DNA of 64,000 bases from Mucilaginibacter sp. PAMB04168 (GCF_039634365.2 NZ_CP155079.2:4092001-4156000), one strand, 5' to 3'. Counted from the first letter of the stretch, positions 25,930-35,440 are shown. Notes: generated by a model from the sequence alone, not told the origin. Made by a program: numbers and translations.

Positions 25930-26379
25930 TTACTGATTTAAATAGGCCTGTAAATCATTCAAGGCCTTTTCCCACCCTTCCTGGTGTGGGTTAATTGATT
26001 CTTCACTCTGAAAGTTTTCCTGCACCACTTTAATCCGGCTGCCTTCACCTTCCGATACGAACATAATGGAGAGCAAATGCTCGCTCGGTTTTAATTCGGC
26101 TGTTGGCACAGTCCAGTTCCAGCTGTATACTAGCTTTTCATTTTCTTTTACTTCTTTATAATCACCGGTTATGGTAAGCGAAGGTTGTTCATCTTTTCCC
26201 ACAAACTCGTACTTAAACTGCCCACCTTCCTGAATATCGAGCTCCACATTTTGTAAATGATTTTCTGATGGATGCCACCACTGTTTCAAGTCTTCGGGAG
26301 TTACCCAAGCTTTATATAACACTTGCACAGGAACTTTGAAATCCATTTCTGCGCTTAATCTCAATGCCGTAGTTTCCAT
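25930..26379 (-). CDS. SRPBCC/AHSA1 family protein
   Basis: The 149-residue protein has the START-like AHSA1 layout: DFKVPVQVLYKAWVTPEDLKQWW at the N-terminus, a strand pair around GGQFKYEFVG and ITGDYKEVKENEKLVYSWNW, and a C-terminal helix NPHQEGWEKALNDLQAYL. Such proteins bind hydrophobic ligands or act as Hsp90 cofactor-like domains; the ligand is unknown. It is upstream of the M28 gene on the same strand but separated by a terminator hairpin. Confidence 0.92.
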   Translation of the reverse strand: METTALRLSAEMDFKVPVQVLYKAWVTPEDLKQWWHPSENHLQNVELDIQEGGQFKYEFVGKDEQPSLTITGDYKEVKENEKLVYSWNWTVPTAELKPSEHLLSIMFVSEGEGSRIKVVQENFQSEESINPHQEGWEKALNDLQAYLNQ

Positions 26380-26510
26380 AAGGTTAATATTTTTTCTTTA
26401 ACCACGTTTTAACATTCAAATAGTTTCATAAAAAGGTAAACCCTGTGGCTCTATAAACTTATTGAGCTGATATTTTAAGTAGTTTTGAACGTTTAAACTT
26501 CATCTGCAAC

Positions 26511-28349
26511 ATGGGATACCCAAGCTTACAAGCCTGCATAACCGACCTGGAAAAAAACGGCCATTTAATACGCATTAAAGAAGAGGTAGATCCTTATTTG
26601 CAAATGGCCGCTATTCACCTGCGGGTGTTTGAACACCAGGGACCAGCCATTTTATTCGAAAATGTAAAGGGTAGTAAGTTCCCAGCAGTATCTAACCTGT
26701 TTGGAACACTTGATCGCTCACGCTTCATCTTTAGGGATACGCTGGATAAAATTAAAACGCTGGTTGATTTAAAGACCGACCCGATAAAAGCAATTAAAAG
26801 GCCTTTCAGCTATGCCAATGTGGCACTCACTGCACTATCGGCCCTACCTATGAAAACTGGCAAAAGCGCTCCTATCAGTTTTGGTCGCACACTAATAAGC
26901 GCCTTGCCTCAGGTGGTAAATTGGCCCATGGATGGTGGTCCCTTTGTAACCATGCCACAGGTATATACAGAGGATGCCGACAAACCAGGCATCATGAATG
27001 CCAATTTAGGCATGTACCGCATACAGTTGGGCGGCAATGATTACATAACTGATAAAGAGATAGGCCTGCATTACCAATTGCATAGAGGCATTGGAGTGCA
27101 TCAAACTAAGGCCAACGCTAAAGGGCAGCCGCTTAAGGTCAGCATATTTGTAGGTGGCCCGCCATCGCATCCGGTAGCGGCCGTTATGCCCTTACCCGAG
27201 GGGCTATCAGAAATGACATTTGCAGGTGCATTGGGAAACCGCAGGTTCAGGTACTTTTATGATGCTGAAGGCTTTTGTATATCGGCCGATGCTGACTTTG
27301 TAATTACAGGTACGGTGATGCCGCATGAAAATAAGGCCGAGGGCCCCTTTGGCGATCATTTGGGTTACTATAGCTTAACTCATCCTTTCCCGTTAATGAG
27401 GGTGCATAATGTGTACCATCGTAAGGATGCTGTATGGTCTTTTACAGTGGTAGGCCGCCCACCGCAGGAAGATACCAGCTTTGGTGCGCTAATACATGAA
27501 ATAACCGGCTCAGCCCTGCCATCAGAAATACCCGGACTACATGCCGTAAATGCTGTAGATGCCGCCGGTGTGCACCCCTTATTGTTTGCTATTGGCAGTG
27601 AGCGTTACACGCCTTACCTGAAAGAGCGCCGCCCGCAGGAGATACTTACCATTGCCAATCACATTTTGGGTAAGAACCAGCTGAGCCTGGCTAAGTACTT
27701 GTTTATTGCAGCCAAGGAAGACAACCCGGATTTGAACATTAATGACATTACCGGCTTTTTGAAACATGTGCTTGAGCGTGTTGATTTAACCCGCGACCTT
27801 CACTTTTACACCCGGACCACCATTGATACGCTTGACTACAGCGGCAGCGGCCTCAACAGCGGCAGCAAGGTAGCCATAGCCGTAGCCGGCGAAAAGAAGC
27901 GCGAATTGTGGAGCGAGCTGCCTGCCGGCTTTAGCTTGCCACGACCATTTAATGTATTTAAAATGGCTATGCCTGGCGTATTGGCTATTGAAATTGACAA
28001 GCACTTGCACGAAGATGATGTAACAAATGCTTTAAGCATTTTAGATGATTATTTGAAAGATGAAAACCTTACAGGCCTGCCATTAATAGTGCTATGCGAT
28101 AACGCTGGCTTTACCGCACAAAACATCAATAACCTGGTGTGGGTAACCTTTACCCGCAGTAACCCCTCACACGATATTTATGGTATTCGCAGTTTTACCG
28201 AGCATAAGCACTGGGGCTGCAACGGCCCGCTTGTCATTAACGCCCGCATTAAGCCTCACCACGCACCCGTGTTAGAAAAGGACCCGGCTGTAGAAAAGTT
28301 AGTAGATAAGATGGCTCAAAAGGGCGGCAGCTTATATGGTATAATATAA
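26511..28349 (+). CDS. UbiD family decarboxylase
   Basis: The 612-residue protein is of UbiD length and opens with GYPSLQACITDLEKNGHLIRIKEEVDP and EHQGPAILFENVKGS, both UbiD hallmarks. The prenylated-FMN site is marked by NANLGMYRIQL, GIGVHQTKA and the acid-rich EGPFGDHLGYYS segment holding catalytic Glu/Asp, followed by NPSHDIYG-like blocks at the C-terminus. It needs prenyl-FMN made by a UbiX enzyme, which is not in the window. Since Bacteroidota use menaquinone, it may act on a naphthoate or another aromatic or unsaturated acid; this is inference. Confidence 0.92.
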   Translation: MGYPSLQACITDLEKNGHLIRIKEEVDPYLQMAAIHLRVFEHQGPAILFENVKGSKFPAVSNLFGTLDRSRFIFRDTLDKIKTLVDLKTDPIKAIKRPFSYANVALTALSALPMKTGKSAPISFGRTLISALPQVVNWPMDGGPFVTMPQVYTEDADKPGIMNANLGMYRIQLGGNDYITDKEIGLHYQLHRGIGVHQTKANAKGQPLKVSIFVGGPPSHPVAAVMPLPEGLSEMTFAGALGNRRFRYFYDAEGFCISADADFVITGTVMPHENKAEGPFGDHLGYYSLTHPFPLMRVHNVYHRKDAVWSFTVVGRPPQEDTSFGALIHEITGSALPSEIPGLHAVNAVDAAGVHPLLFAIGSERYTPYLKERRPQEILTIANHILGKNQLSLAKYLFIAAKEDNPDLNINDITGFLKHVLERVDLTRDLHFYTRTTIDTLDYSGSGLNSGSKVAIAVAGEKKRELWSELPAGFSLPRPFNVFKMAMPGVLAIEIDKHLHEDDVTNALSILDDYLKDENLTGLPLIVLCDNAGFTAQNINNLVWVTFTRSNPSHDIYGIRSFTEHKHWGCNGPLVINARIKPHHAPVLEKDPAVEKLVDKMAQKGGSLYGII

Positions 28350-28671
28350 GTGGGGTATGATTAGTTAAAACAGCATTCTCTTTTAGGGACTAAGTTTTAT
28401 CCCACATCATTCTAATGAAGCAATTTATACTATTACTTTACAGGGCTCAACGCTTATTATAATAACTACGCCCGCGAACTAATTAAAGCTGAGATATCGA
28501 ACAATAAACCAAATATAGTCTTGCTCCTTAACGGTAAGCTACTACGCAAAACAAATCCATACCTATACTGCGGTAATGCAAGTTGTCTGTTCAGTTAGCC
28601 TGCCCCAAAATGTATTAAATCAAAAAAGGCACATCACTGTGCCTTTTTTGATTTTGTATAAAGTGAAAATA
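28350..28671. other. 322-base intergenic stretch holding an ftsB terminator
   Basis: The right end holds the perfect terminator at 28622-28649. A 59-codon open frame at 28419-28598 has protein-like composition but no start codon. Nothing else is recognisable. Confidence 0.5.
28622..28649. terminator. Intrinsic terminator after the FtsB-like gene
   Basis: Perfect 12-bp arms AAAAAAGGCACA (28622-28633) and TGTGCCTTTTTT (28638-28649) with a 4-base loop, 23 bases after the minus-strand stop codon. It is symmetric and could also stop plus-strand transcription from the UbiD gene. Confidence 0.9.
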
Positions 28672-28998
28672 TCAGTCTTCTTTCTTCTTCTCTTTTACAA
28701 TCACAAAAACGTCTTCATTAGCGCGTTTCATCAAATACTTTTCACGGGCAAATTTCTCAAGCTTTTGCGGGTTAGAGCTTAATTCATCGAGCTCCTTGGA
28801 TACCTGGGCGGTCTCCTTAGTGTAAAAGTCGCGTTCCTGTTCCAGCTTGCTCAACTGTTGCCGTTGCTCATACTGGCTGTACAGATCGTTCTTATCAAAA
28901 AACAGCATCCATACCACAAATACTACAGTTACCAGGAAAAACTTGTTCTTAAACAAATCAATTGCCCGTTTCATATCAAAAGGTGATTTCAAATTCAT
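28672..28998 (-). CDS. FtsB/DivIC-like septum formation initiator
   Basis: The 108-residue bitopic protein has a short basic cytoplasmic end, one transmembrane helix (FFLVTVVFVVWMLFF, residues about 21-35) and an extracytoplasmic coiled coil (QYEQRQQLSKLEQERDFY onward), ending in the ARE-KYLMKRANEDVFVI block typical of FtsB/DivIC. It would bind FtsQ/FtsL homologues at the division site. A second Met at 28974 is an alternative start. In many Bacteroidota ftsB follows eno; here eno is far away. Confidence 0.88.
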   Translation of the reverse strand: MNLKSPFDMKRAIDLFKNKFFLVTVVFVVWMLFFDKNDLYSQYEQRQQLSKLEQERDFYTKETAQVSKELDELSSNPQKLEKFAREKYLMKRANEDVFVIVKEKKKED

Positions 28999-29042
28999 TA
29001 TAAATGTAAATCGAAAAATTGAACCCTACAACTATCTGACTG

Positions 29043-30344
29043 TTAATTTTTTGATGACGCATTAGCCCTGCTTCCGCCGCTACGGCTGTTACCGTTGCTG
29101 TTACCAAAACGGCGCTTGCCATTACGGTGATTGTTGGATGAACGGCCGCCTTGTCCAGGCTTTTCATTGCTCATCTGCTCGCGAATACGATCTACCGTGT
29201 TCATCTGCTTCATAGGATAAGGGTGCGCATCATTCACAGGGATGGTTTTGGCAATCAGCTTGTGAATGTCTTTCAGAAAATCTTTTTCCTCGTGATCGCA
29301 AAAAGAAAATGCAATACCACTGGCACCTGCCCTACCAGTACGGCCAATGCGGTGTACGTAGGTTTCGGGCACGTTGGGCAGTTCAAAATTAATCACGTGC
29401 GTTAATTCCTCCACGTCAATACCACGTGCTGCAATATCGGTAGCTACTAATACCCTTGTAGTACGGGCTTTAAAGTTACTCAACGCACGCTGCCGCGCAT
29501 TTTGCGATTTATTACCATGTATAGCCTCGGCTGTGATACCTACACGGCTCAGATCTTTTACAACTTTATCGGCACCGTGTTTGGTACGGGTAAATACCAG
29601 TACGCTTTGTATGCTTTTATCTTGCAGAATGTGATTAAGCAGGGCTTTTTTATCTCCTTTTTCTACAAAGAATACCTCCTGCTGTATGGTATCTGCAGTA
29701 GAAGATACCGGGGTAACCTCAACTTTTTCGGGCTTATTTAAAATCGTGTCGGCCAGTTGCTGTATCTCTTTAGGCATGGTAGCCGAAAAGAAAAGCGTTT
29801 GACGCTTGGCAGGCACCTTGGCAATGATTTTTTTAACATCGTGTACAAAGCCCATATCCAGCATACGGTCGGCTTCGTCCAATATCAAAAACTTGATATG
29901 ATCAAGATGCACAAAGCGCTGGTTCATTAAGTCCAGTAAACGGCCGGGCGTAGCCACCAATATGTCAATACCACGCCTTAAAGCATCTGTTTGCGGGTTT
30001 TGTGACACGCCGCCAAAAATAACCATGTGTTTTAAGCCGGTATGGCGGCCATACGCTGCCAGGCTTTCATCAATCTGAATAGCAAGCTCGCGGGTTGGCG
30101 TTAATATTAAGGCTTTTATAGTTTTTTGTTCCTTATGCTGCGTACGTTCCTCGTGCAGTATTTGCAGCAAAGGGATGGAGAAAGCCGCTGTTTTACCGGT
30201 ACCGGTTTGTGCACAGCCCAGCAAATCCTTTCGCTGTAATATAATAGGTATGGCTTGTTCCTGTATGGGGGTGGGTTGAGTATATCCTTCGGTTTTAAGC
30301 GCTTTCAGAATAGGCTCTATTAAATTTAAATCTTGAAATAACAT
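29043..30344 (-). CDS. DEAD-box RNA helicase (RhlE-like)
   Basis: The 433-residue protein shows all helicase motifs in order: Q motif (PTPIQEQAIP), I (AQTGTGKT), Ia (PTRELAIQI), GG, Ib (TPGR), II (DEAD), III (SAT), IV (VLVFTRTK), V (VATDIAARGID) and VI (HRIGRTGRAG). The C-terminal tail of about 50 residues is rich in Asn, Gly, Ser and Arg, a common RNA-contact tail. It unwinds RNA duplexes, probably in ribosome assembly or cold adaptation. It has its own -7 box at 30437-30444. Confidence 0.96.
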   Translation of the reverse strand: MLFQDLNLIEPILKALKTEGYTQPTPIQEQAIPIILQRKDLLGCAQTGTGKTAAFSIPLLQILHEERTQHKEQKTIKALILTPTRELAIQIDESLAAYGRHTGLKHMVIFGGVSQNPQTDALRRGIDILVATPGRLLDLMNQRFVHLDHIKFLILDEADRMLDMGFVHDVKKIIAKVPAKRQTLFFSATMPKEIQQLADTILNKPEKVEVTPVSSTADTIQQEVFFVEKGDKKALLNHILQDKSIQSVLVFTRTKHGADKVVKDLSRVGITAEAIHGNKSQNARQRALSNFKARTTRVLVATDIAARGIDVEELTHVINFELPNVPETYVHRIGRTGRAGASGIAFSFCDHEEKDFLKDIHKLIAKTIPVNDAHPYPMKQMNTVDRIREQMSNEKPGQGGRSSNNHRNGKRRFGNSNGNSRSGGSRANASSKN

Positions 30345-30436
30345 GTAAAATGAATAACGTATGTAAAGCTGTACAGATAGTACAGTATCATGATGAGTTT
30401 TAGCAATCCGGGATTAATTATAGTGGACTGATAACA

Positions 30437-30444
30437 CAAAGATA
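30437..30444 (-). promoter_or_regulatory. -7 box TATCTTTG of the helicase gene
   Basis: On the minus strand TATCTTTG matches TAnnTTTG exactly. It lies 92 bases upstream of the helicase ATG, leaving a leader of about 85 bases, and just downstream of the carbonic anhydrase terminator. Confidence 0.5.
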
Positions 30445-30466
30445 CGATAAATACGCCAATAAAAAA

Positions 30467-30487
30467 AGCAGGCCAATAAGGCCCGCT
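30467..30487 (-). terminator. Intrinsic terminator of the carbonic anhydrase gene
   Basis: On the minus strand AGCGGGCC pairs with GGCCTGCT (one G-U pair) around a 5-base loop, followed by seven T residues. Confidence 0.8.
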
Positions 30488-30511
30488 CTTCATGATAGTT
30501 ACTGACAGTTT

Positions 30512-31183
30512 TTAAACAAATTTGTAAACGTCACCCATTGCACTGCTGTCGCTCGCGCCCACTTTCAAGTCTTTTATCAAACCTGTATCCAAGGCATAAA
30601 CCCAGCCGTGAACATGCAGTTCCTGGCCTTTTGCCCAAGCGCCCTGTACTATAGTAGTTTTACAAAGGTTATTTACTCCTTCAATCACGTTGTATTCAAC
30701 CATTTTATCGAACTTCTCTTTCGGATCAGTAATCTGGCTCAAATCAGTCGAATACTTGTTATAAACGTCTTTAATTACGCGCAACCAGTTATCAATCAGG
30801 CCAAACTGCTGGTTACCCATTGCAGCCTGCACGCCTCCACAACCGTAATGACCAACTACAATAACATGCTTAACTTTCAACACATTTACGGCATAATCAA
30901 GCACCGATAATAAGTTTAAATCGGTATGCACTACTACGTTGGCAATGTTACGATGCACGAAAATTTCACCCGGATTAGTGCGGGTAATACGGTCGGCAGG
31001 CACCCTGCTATCGGCACAGCCAATCCATAGTACCGGTGGCTTTTGCCCGTTTGCCAACTTTTGGAAAAACTGCGGGTCTTCCTGTAACGCCTCTTCTACA
31101 AACTTCTGGTTACCTTCCAGCAAACTTTCGTAAGTGATGTGACTGGTGTCATGAATACTTAAATGAATTGGTTGATTGTCCAT
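30512..31183 (-). CDS. Beta-class carbonic anhydrase
   Basis: The 223-residue enzyme interconverts CO2 and bicarbonate. Zinc ligands C56 (in CADSRVPA, with the D58/R60 dyad), H112 and C115 (in HYGCGG) are all present, so it should be active. No signal peptide is seen, so it is cytosolic. It is transcribed after the TolC-HlyD-ABC block and lies about 4.3 kb downstream of a SulP transporter on the same strand, which may supply bicarbonate. Confidence 0.96.
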   Translation of the reverse strand: MDNQPIHLSIHDTSHITYESLLEGNQKFVEEALQEDPQFFQKLANGQKPPVLWIGCADSRVPADRITRTNPGEIFVHRNIANVVVHTDLNLLSVLDYAVNVLKVKHVIVVGHYGCGGVQAAMGNQQFGLIDNWLRVIKDVYNKYSTDLSQITDPKEKFDKMVEYNVIEGVNNLCKTTIVQGAWAKGQELHVHGWVYALDTGLIKDLKVGASDSSAMGDVYKFV

Positions 31184-31271
31184 GATATAAATTCAATTTA
31201 GTTTGTTATTAATATGTTATTAAGCAAAATACATTTTACAGGCACAGCAATATTTCCAGCCACATTAACAA

Positions 31272-32732
31272 CTAAAGCATCTGGCGCGTTCCTGCCTTAT
31301 AGTAAAGCTCGGCCAAGGTTTTCTGATAACCCGAGATCATACTTTCCAGTTTGATCCGCATATCAATTAATTTAGTTTCACGGCTGTTAATTAAAAAAAG
31401 CGTGCTCTCGCCAAGTTCAAACTTTTGGTTTTCACCCTGCAACAGTAAACTCTGGTTTTTAACGCTCTGCAATTGTACCGCTAATTGTGATTCATAGGCC
31501 TGCAAATCGTTATACGCTGTGCGGATATTATTGTTGATCTCGCGCCCGGATTGCTGCAGGTCGAAATCTAATTCCTGTTGCTTAATTTTCACCTCCCGGA
31601 GCTTACCCCTTTCGGCCCGCAAAAATAACGGAAAAGAAAAATCAAGACCTATTTTATGGTTATTCCAATTAAAATCATAATAATCGGGTACATAACTATT
31701 CAGCGATCTGCGGCTGGATATCAGGGTTCCGCTAACATTAATCTTTGGTTTAAGCAACTCCTGCCGGTACGCCTGTTCAATGGCCAGCTGGCCTCGTTTT
31801 GAACGGAGCTTGACCAGCTCAGGGTGTTGTACGGCGGCCTGGGCCACCAGTGTATCCAAAACAACTTTATTTACATGCTGTACGTTCCCATCTAACACCT
31901 GCGGTACGGCATCTTGGGGCAGTTCCAGCGGATTACCTTGCTCATTCCACAAATGGTTAGAAAGTATCAAACGGGCGTTGGCCAATTCAATCTTATTCTT
32001 TTCAAACTGAATGAGCCGCTCTTGTACCGTAACATAAGCCTCTACCGAATCAATGGGAGCCTTATCGCCAATTTGGGTTTGAGCGCTTACCGCTTTAAAC
32101 CGTCGTTGCGCTAGTTCAACCCCTTCTTGGGTCAGCATTAATTGCCGGTATGCATAGTACCAGCTCCAATAATCTTTAGCTATGGCATACCACGTACTGT
32201 TTATCTGCTTCACCCTTTCGGCTTCCGCGTACTGTACCATTATTTTTGCCTGCCTTAAGGTACTGCGCCTGGCATCGATCAGGAGACCCTGGCCGAGCGG
32301 AATTGACAAGCCAACACCTGTTAAGCCCGACAGGCTGGTACGGGTTTCGGGGTTGGTATAATAACCTACGTTACGGTCATACCCTACTTTCAGGTCGGCA
32401 CCGGCCAGCCAAAGCGGCACTTTAAGCTCGCTGTTCCAGTGGTTATAATAATCGGTACCGCCAAAAAGCTTACGGCCAAAAGTAGCCTTTATGTTAGGAT
32501 CAAAATATCCCAAAGATTGTAACACGTTTGCCCTTGCGGCATCTGTCAAAAGCGCAGCCTGTTTTATGATGGGATGGTACCTAAACGCCATCATTTGCAA
32601 ATCATCAAGCGCAAATATTTTATTGGTATCAATAGTTTGCCTGTTTTGGGCACTAACTGCCATTGAATGTAGCAATAACAGCAGCGGCAGTAACAGAGCA
32701 ATCATATGAGTTCTTACTTTCAGTATCTTCAT
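31272..32732 (-). CDS. TolC family outer-membrane efflux channel
   Basis: The 486-residue protein has a signal peptide (residues about 8-28, ending SAQN) followed by two repeated halves of long amphipathic helices with TolC-type blocks (ALDDLQMMAFRYHPIIKQAALL; LAQRRFKAVSAQTQIGDKAPIDS; NNIRTAYNDLQAYESQL). It forms the outer-membrane channel of a tripartite exporter. Its start lies 21 bases after the HlyD-like gene on the same strand, so the three genes ABC-HlyD-TolC form one operon. Confidence 0.93.
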   Translation of the reverse strand: MKILKVRTHMIALLLPLLLLLHSMAVSAQNRQTIDTNKIFALDDLQMMAFRYHPIIKQAALLTDAARANVLQSLGYFDPNIKATFGRKLFGGTDYYNHWNSELKVPLWLAGADLKVGYDRNVGYYTNPETRTSLSGLTGVGLSIPLGQGLLIDARRSTLRQAKIMVQYAEAERVKQINSTWYAIAKDYWSWYYAYRQLMLTQEGVELAQRRFKAVSAQTQIGDKAPIDSVEAYVTVQERLIQFEKNKIELANARLILSNHLWNEQGNPLELPQDAVPQVLDGNVQHVNKVVLDTLVAQAAVQHPELVKLRSKRGQLAIEQAYRQELLKPKINVSGTLISSRRSLNSYVPDYYDFNWNNHKIGLDFSFPLFLRAERGKLREVKIKQQELDFDLQQSGREINNNIRTAYNDLQAYESQLAVQLQSVKNQSLLLQGENQKFELGESTLFLINSRETKLIDMRIKLESMISGYQKTLAELYYKAGTRQML

Positions 32733-32753
32733 ATTCTCTTCTGTCAGATGCTA

Positions 32754-34133
32754 CTAACTTTTCTTTTCTTTTTCTTTATCCTTGCTACCGGTATCAGGTT
32801 CCTTTTCCAGGCTGGGCGGGAAACCGTTAAGCTGCCGCCATATTTCATACCATACCGGTACCGAACGTAATATTACACGGCCGTACACGCCCGATCCCTG
32901 ACGCAATTGCGGCGGCCAGGGCTCATCTTTGGTTGGAACCGGGTTAGCTTGCTTTATTAATAAGCGATACTTACCACCCGAGCTGCTTACCTTATCAATA
33001 GAAAAGACCTTGCCGGCAAACGTCCCTACCGCAACCGATGGCCAGCCCGAAAACTGGATTGATGGCCAGCCCTCAAACTGAAGCCTTACATCGCTGGTAT
33101 CCAGTATAAGCGGAACATCCATTGCGCTTACATAAATTTCGGCAGCCACTTGTGGTGATTTAGGCTGCAGGGTGGCTATAGATTCGCCTTCCTTAATATT
33201 TTCGCCTAAACCTGCTTTTAAAGTTTTTACCACAAACCCGCTTTGCGGCGCCCGTACCACGTACAAGTTACGCCTGATAGATATGTTGGCAATATCATTA
33301 CGCAGTTTGGCAATCTCACCCTGCACACTGGCACGGCCAGATATGGCCGAACCCAGGTCAGACTGGGCTTTAGCCAGCGTTTCCTGATATTTGGCGCGGA
33401 TATTATCCAGATCAATACGTGCGTTGATTAAATTTTGCTTGGAATTATTGAGCTTATTTTGCTGACTGATCACTTTAGCTTTATCTTCCTGAAGTTTGAG
33501 CCTTCTCGACTCAATATCAGTAAGCGAAAACAAACCGGTTTTGTAACCCGCTTCATAACGCTTAAGCCGTACCTGGCTGATGTCGTAAAAATTTTGAACA
33601 GCCACTAAATCAGCGCTGTCAATGTCAACATAGTTTTTAGCCTGCCTTACTTTATTTTCGGCCGCACTTAACTGAAAGCGTAAGCCGTTGGTAAGGGCCG
33701 CAATCTGCGCATTGCCTGCCTCTATTTTCTGAACTGCGGCTACTTCGCTTCCACGTTTAGCAGTTAGCTGCTCATTTAACCTTTCGGGCAATTCCGGATC
33801 AAAATACGACTGACTGGTTTCTGATAACACAAGTATAGTGTCACCTTTCTTTACTTCCTGTCCTTCGCTAACCGCCCAGCGCTCAATACGGCCCCCAATT
33901 TGGTTTTGCACCGTCTGCGGCCGGTCTTGCGGCCGCAAGGCTGTTACAGTACCCCTGCCGGGTATGGTTTGCCGCCAGGGCAACATTAAAATAATGATAA
34001 AGAGGATTAGTACGGCAATAAGTATGCGGCCCAGCAAACGCGCGCCTTTGGCCGGCATTAACTTTTGAACCGATTTTTCGGATAGCTGCTCCCAGTTTTC
34101 CATTACCTCAGTAATATTCTGTTTTTTACTCAT
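32754..34133 (-). CDS. HlyD family periplasmic adaptor (membrane fusion protein)
   Basis: The 459-residue protein has one N-terminal helix (ILIAVLILFIIILMLPW), a biotinyl-lipoyl-like domain (IERWAVSEGQEVKKGDTILVL), a long coiled-coil hairpin (about residues 120-290), a second lipoyl half (VVRAPQSGFVVKTLKAGLGENIKEGE) and a beta-barrel domain. It would link an inner-membrane exporter to the TolC channel. It overlaps the ABC membrane-domain gene by 8 bp, so coupling is tight. The C-terminus has a Lys/Glu-rich tail. Confidence 0.94.
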   Translation of the reverse strand: MSKKQNITEVMENWEQLSEKSVQKLMPAKGARLLGRILIAVLILFIIILMLPWRQTIPGRGTVTALRPQDRPQTVQNQIGGRIERWAVSEGQEVKKGDTILVLSETSQSYFDPELPERLNEQLTAKRGSEVAAVQKIEAGNAQIAALTNGLRFQLSAAENKVRQAKNYVDIDSADLVAVQNFYDISQVRLKRYEAGYKTGLFSLTDIESRRLKLQEDKAKVISQQNKLNNSKQNLINARIDLDNIRAKYQETLAKAQSDLGSAISGRASVQGEIAKLRNDIANISIRRNLYVVRAPQSGFVVKTLKAGLGENIKEGESIATLQPKSPQVAAEIYVSAMDVPLILDTSDVRLQFEGWPSIQFSGWPSVAVGTFAGKVFSIDKVSSSGGKYRLLIKQANPVPTKDEPWPPQLRQGSGVYGRVILRSVPVWYEIWRQLNGFPPSLEKEPDTGSKDKEKEKKS

Positions 34134-35130
34134 GGCTCAAGTCTCCTTCCTGTAACTCTAAATCAGTTACTATAGCCAGCTTTTCGCTACCGGTAACCAT
34201 GTCAAATACAGTGTTCATATTGGTCATAAGCTTTTCTATCGCATAGCTAATCTGAACAACAATAACTTCTGCTGCCACGAACTGGCCAAATGACATTTCG
34301 CGCGTTACCACAAAGTAAGACCCCAGTAATAGCAGTCCACCCATGAGGATAGTGCGTATGGCAACCGCACTTACAAAAAAGCGTTTCAAGATAGCAAAGT
34401 GATCGTTACGGGCTTGCAGGTAGTTGGCGGTAATTTCGTCAGTCGTTTCAACAACTTCCCGCCGCTTCTCAGCGCTATGGCGGTAAGGGTCTAAATCGGC
34501 AGCTACTTCTTCAAGATAAGCAACAACCTCATATTTATATTCAGATTCTTCCATACTGGTTTCAACACCCGACTTGAAATACAACCATAGTATTAAGATC
34601 ACAAACAGTATAACAACGATACCAAATGCGATAAAAAACGGGTGATAAAAAGACAGTAGTATAGCACTAAAAAAGATCTGAACTGCAGCTGCAACAATTT
34701 CAACCAGCAACTTGGTTAACCCCTTTTGAATGGTAAGTATATCAAAAAATCGGTTTACCAATTCGGACGGATTCTCATCAGCCAATGCTTGTTTTTTAAT
34801 GCGTGGCAGCCTATAGGCAAACTCAAGTGCAGTTTTGGCAAATATCTTTTGCTCAATTACTTCAACCAGTGATAACTGGCCGATGAGGAGCAACCCGCCA
34901 ATAATTATGCCCACCAGGATGACGGCTATGAGGAGGTAAGTAGAACTGTATAATGCGCCGTTTGATAACAAATTGAATACGGCAGTAGTACCTAAAGGCA
35001 ATGTAAGGCCTATGAGGCCTATAAGCATTGCGTAAATAAATATGTAGTTAATGGTTGAACGCTCGTAGTGCAAAATACGCACAAGCCTTTGCCACGGTGT
35101 AAGTATTTCCTTGTGATGATGTTTCTTCAT
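34126..35130 (-). CDS. ABC exporter membrane domain without an ATPase domain
   Basis: From the ATG at 35130 the product is 334 residues and holds only the type-1 ABC exporter membrane domain: six predicted helices, with the YEVVAYLEEVAADLDPYRHS and SYFVVTREMSFGQFVAAEVIVVQISYAIEKL segments typical of toxin/bacteriocin exporters. It ends at MVTGSEKLAIVTDLE, the linker where the nucleotide-binding domain normally begins, and has no Walker A, signature or Walker B motif. The stop overlaps hlyD, so no ATPase fits downstream. A GTG at 35190 is a possible earlier start. It may use an ATPase encoded elsewhere or work without one. Confidence 0.85.
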   Translation of the reverse strand: MKKHHHKEILTPWQRLVRILHYERSTINYIFIYAMLIGLIGLTLPLGTTAVFNLLSNGALYSSTYLLIAVILVGIIIGGLLLIGQLSLVEVIEQKIFAKTALEFAYRLPRIKKQALADENPSELVNRFFDILTIQKGLTKLLVEIVAAAVQIFFSAILLSFYHPFFIAFGIVVILFVILILWLYFKSGVETSMEESEYKYEVVAYLEEVAADLDPYRHSAEKRREVVETTDEITANYLQARNDHFAILKRFFVSAVAIRTILMGGLLLLGSYFVVTREMSFGQFVAAEVIVVQISYAIEKLMTNMNTVFDMVTGSEKLAIVTDLELQEGDLSHE

Positions 35131-35440
35131 TATTAAAAATTGGAGAACAGTAATCCGGTTTTTTGATTCTTTAAGTTTGGCTTTACCCACTTAACCAACC
35201 GTGCTGTTTGGGAACAAAGCGCTGTAACGACGTTAACGGCAAATGGTAAATGTTACAACTACTAAATGAGCTTCAACTAACACCGTTGCATGTTGGTAGA
35301 GCCGTGTATCCGGATGTACTTATTATTTTATTATTTGGATATAAGCAATAGTTTATGCTTTGTCATTCAATATATTAGTTTCTGTGCTTGCTTTTCCAGG
35401 TAGATGAAAAGAGAGCTGACTTACCAAAGAGTTACAGTGA
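35131..35440. other. 310-base region upstream of the exporter operon
   Basis: It should hold the promoter of the ABC-HlyD-TolC operon and the end of the SulP transcript. I see no hairpin with a T-tract and no exact TAnnTTTG box on the minus strand here, so SulP and the exporter operon might be read through. Confidence 0.4.

Noticed and set aside
28419..28598. Open frame of 59 codons with protein-like composition after the UbiD gene
   Set aside because: It has no start codon; a TGA lies just before it and an ATG at 28415 is in another frame and stops after 15 codons. It could be a frame-shifted relic, but nothing supports a family.
35131..35190. GTG start extending the ABC membrane-domain protein by 20 residues
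   Set aside because: The ATG at 35130 starts directly before the basic segment that precedes the first helix; the extension is possible but unsupported.
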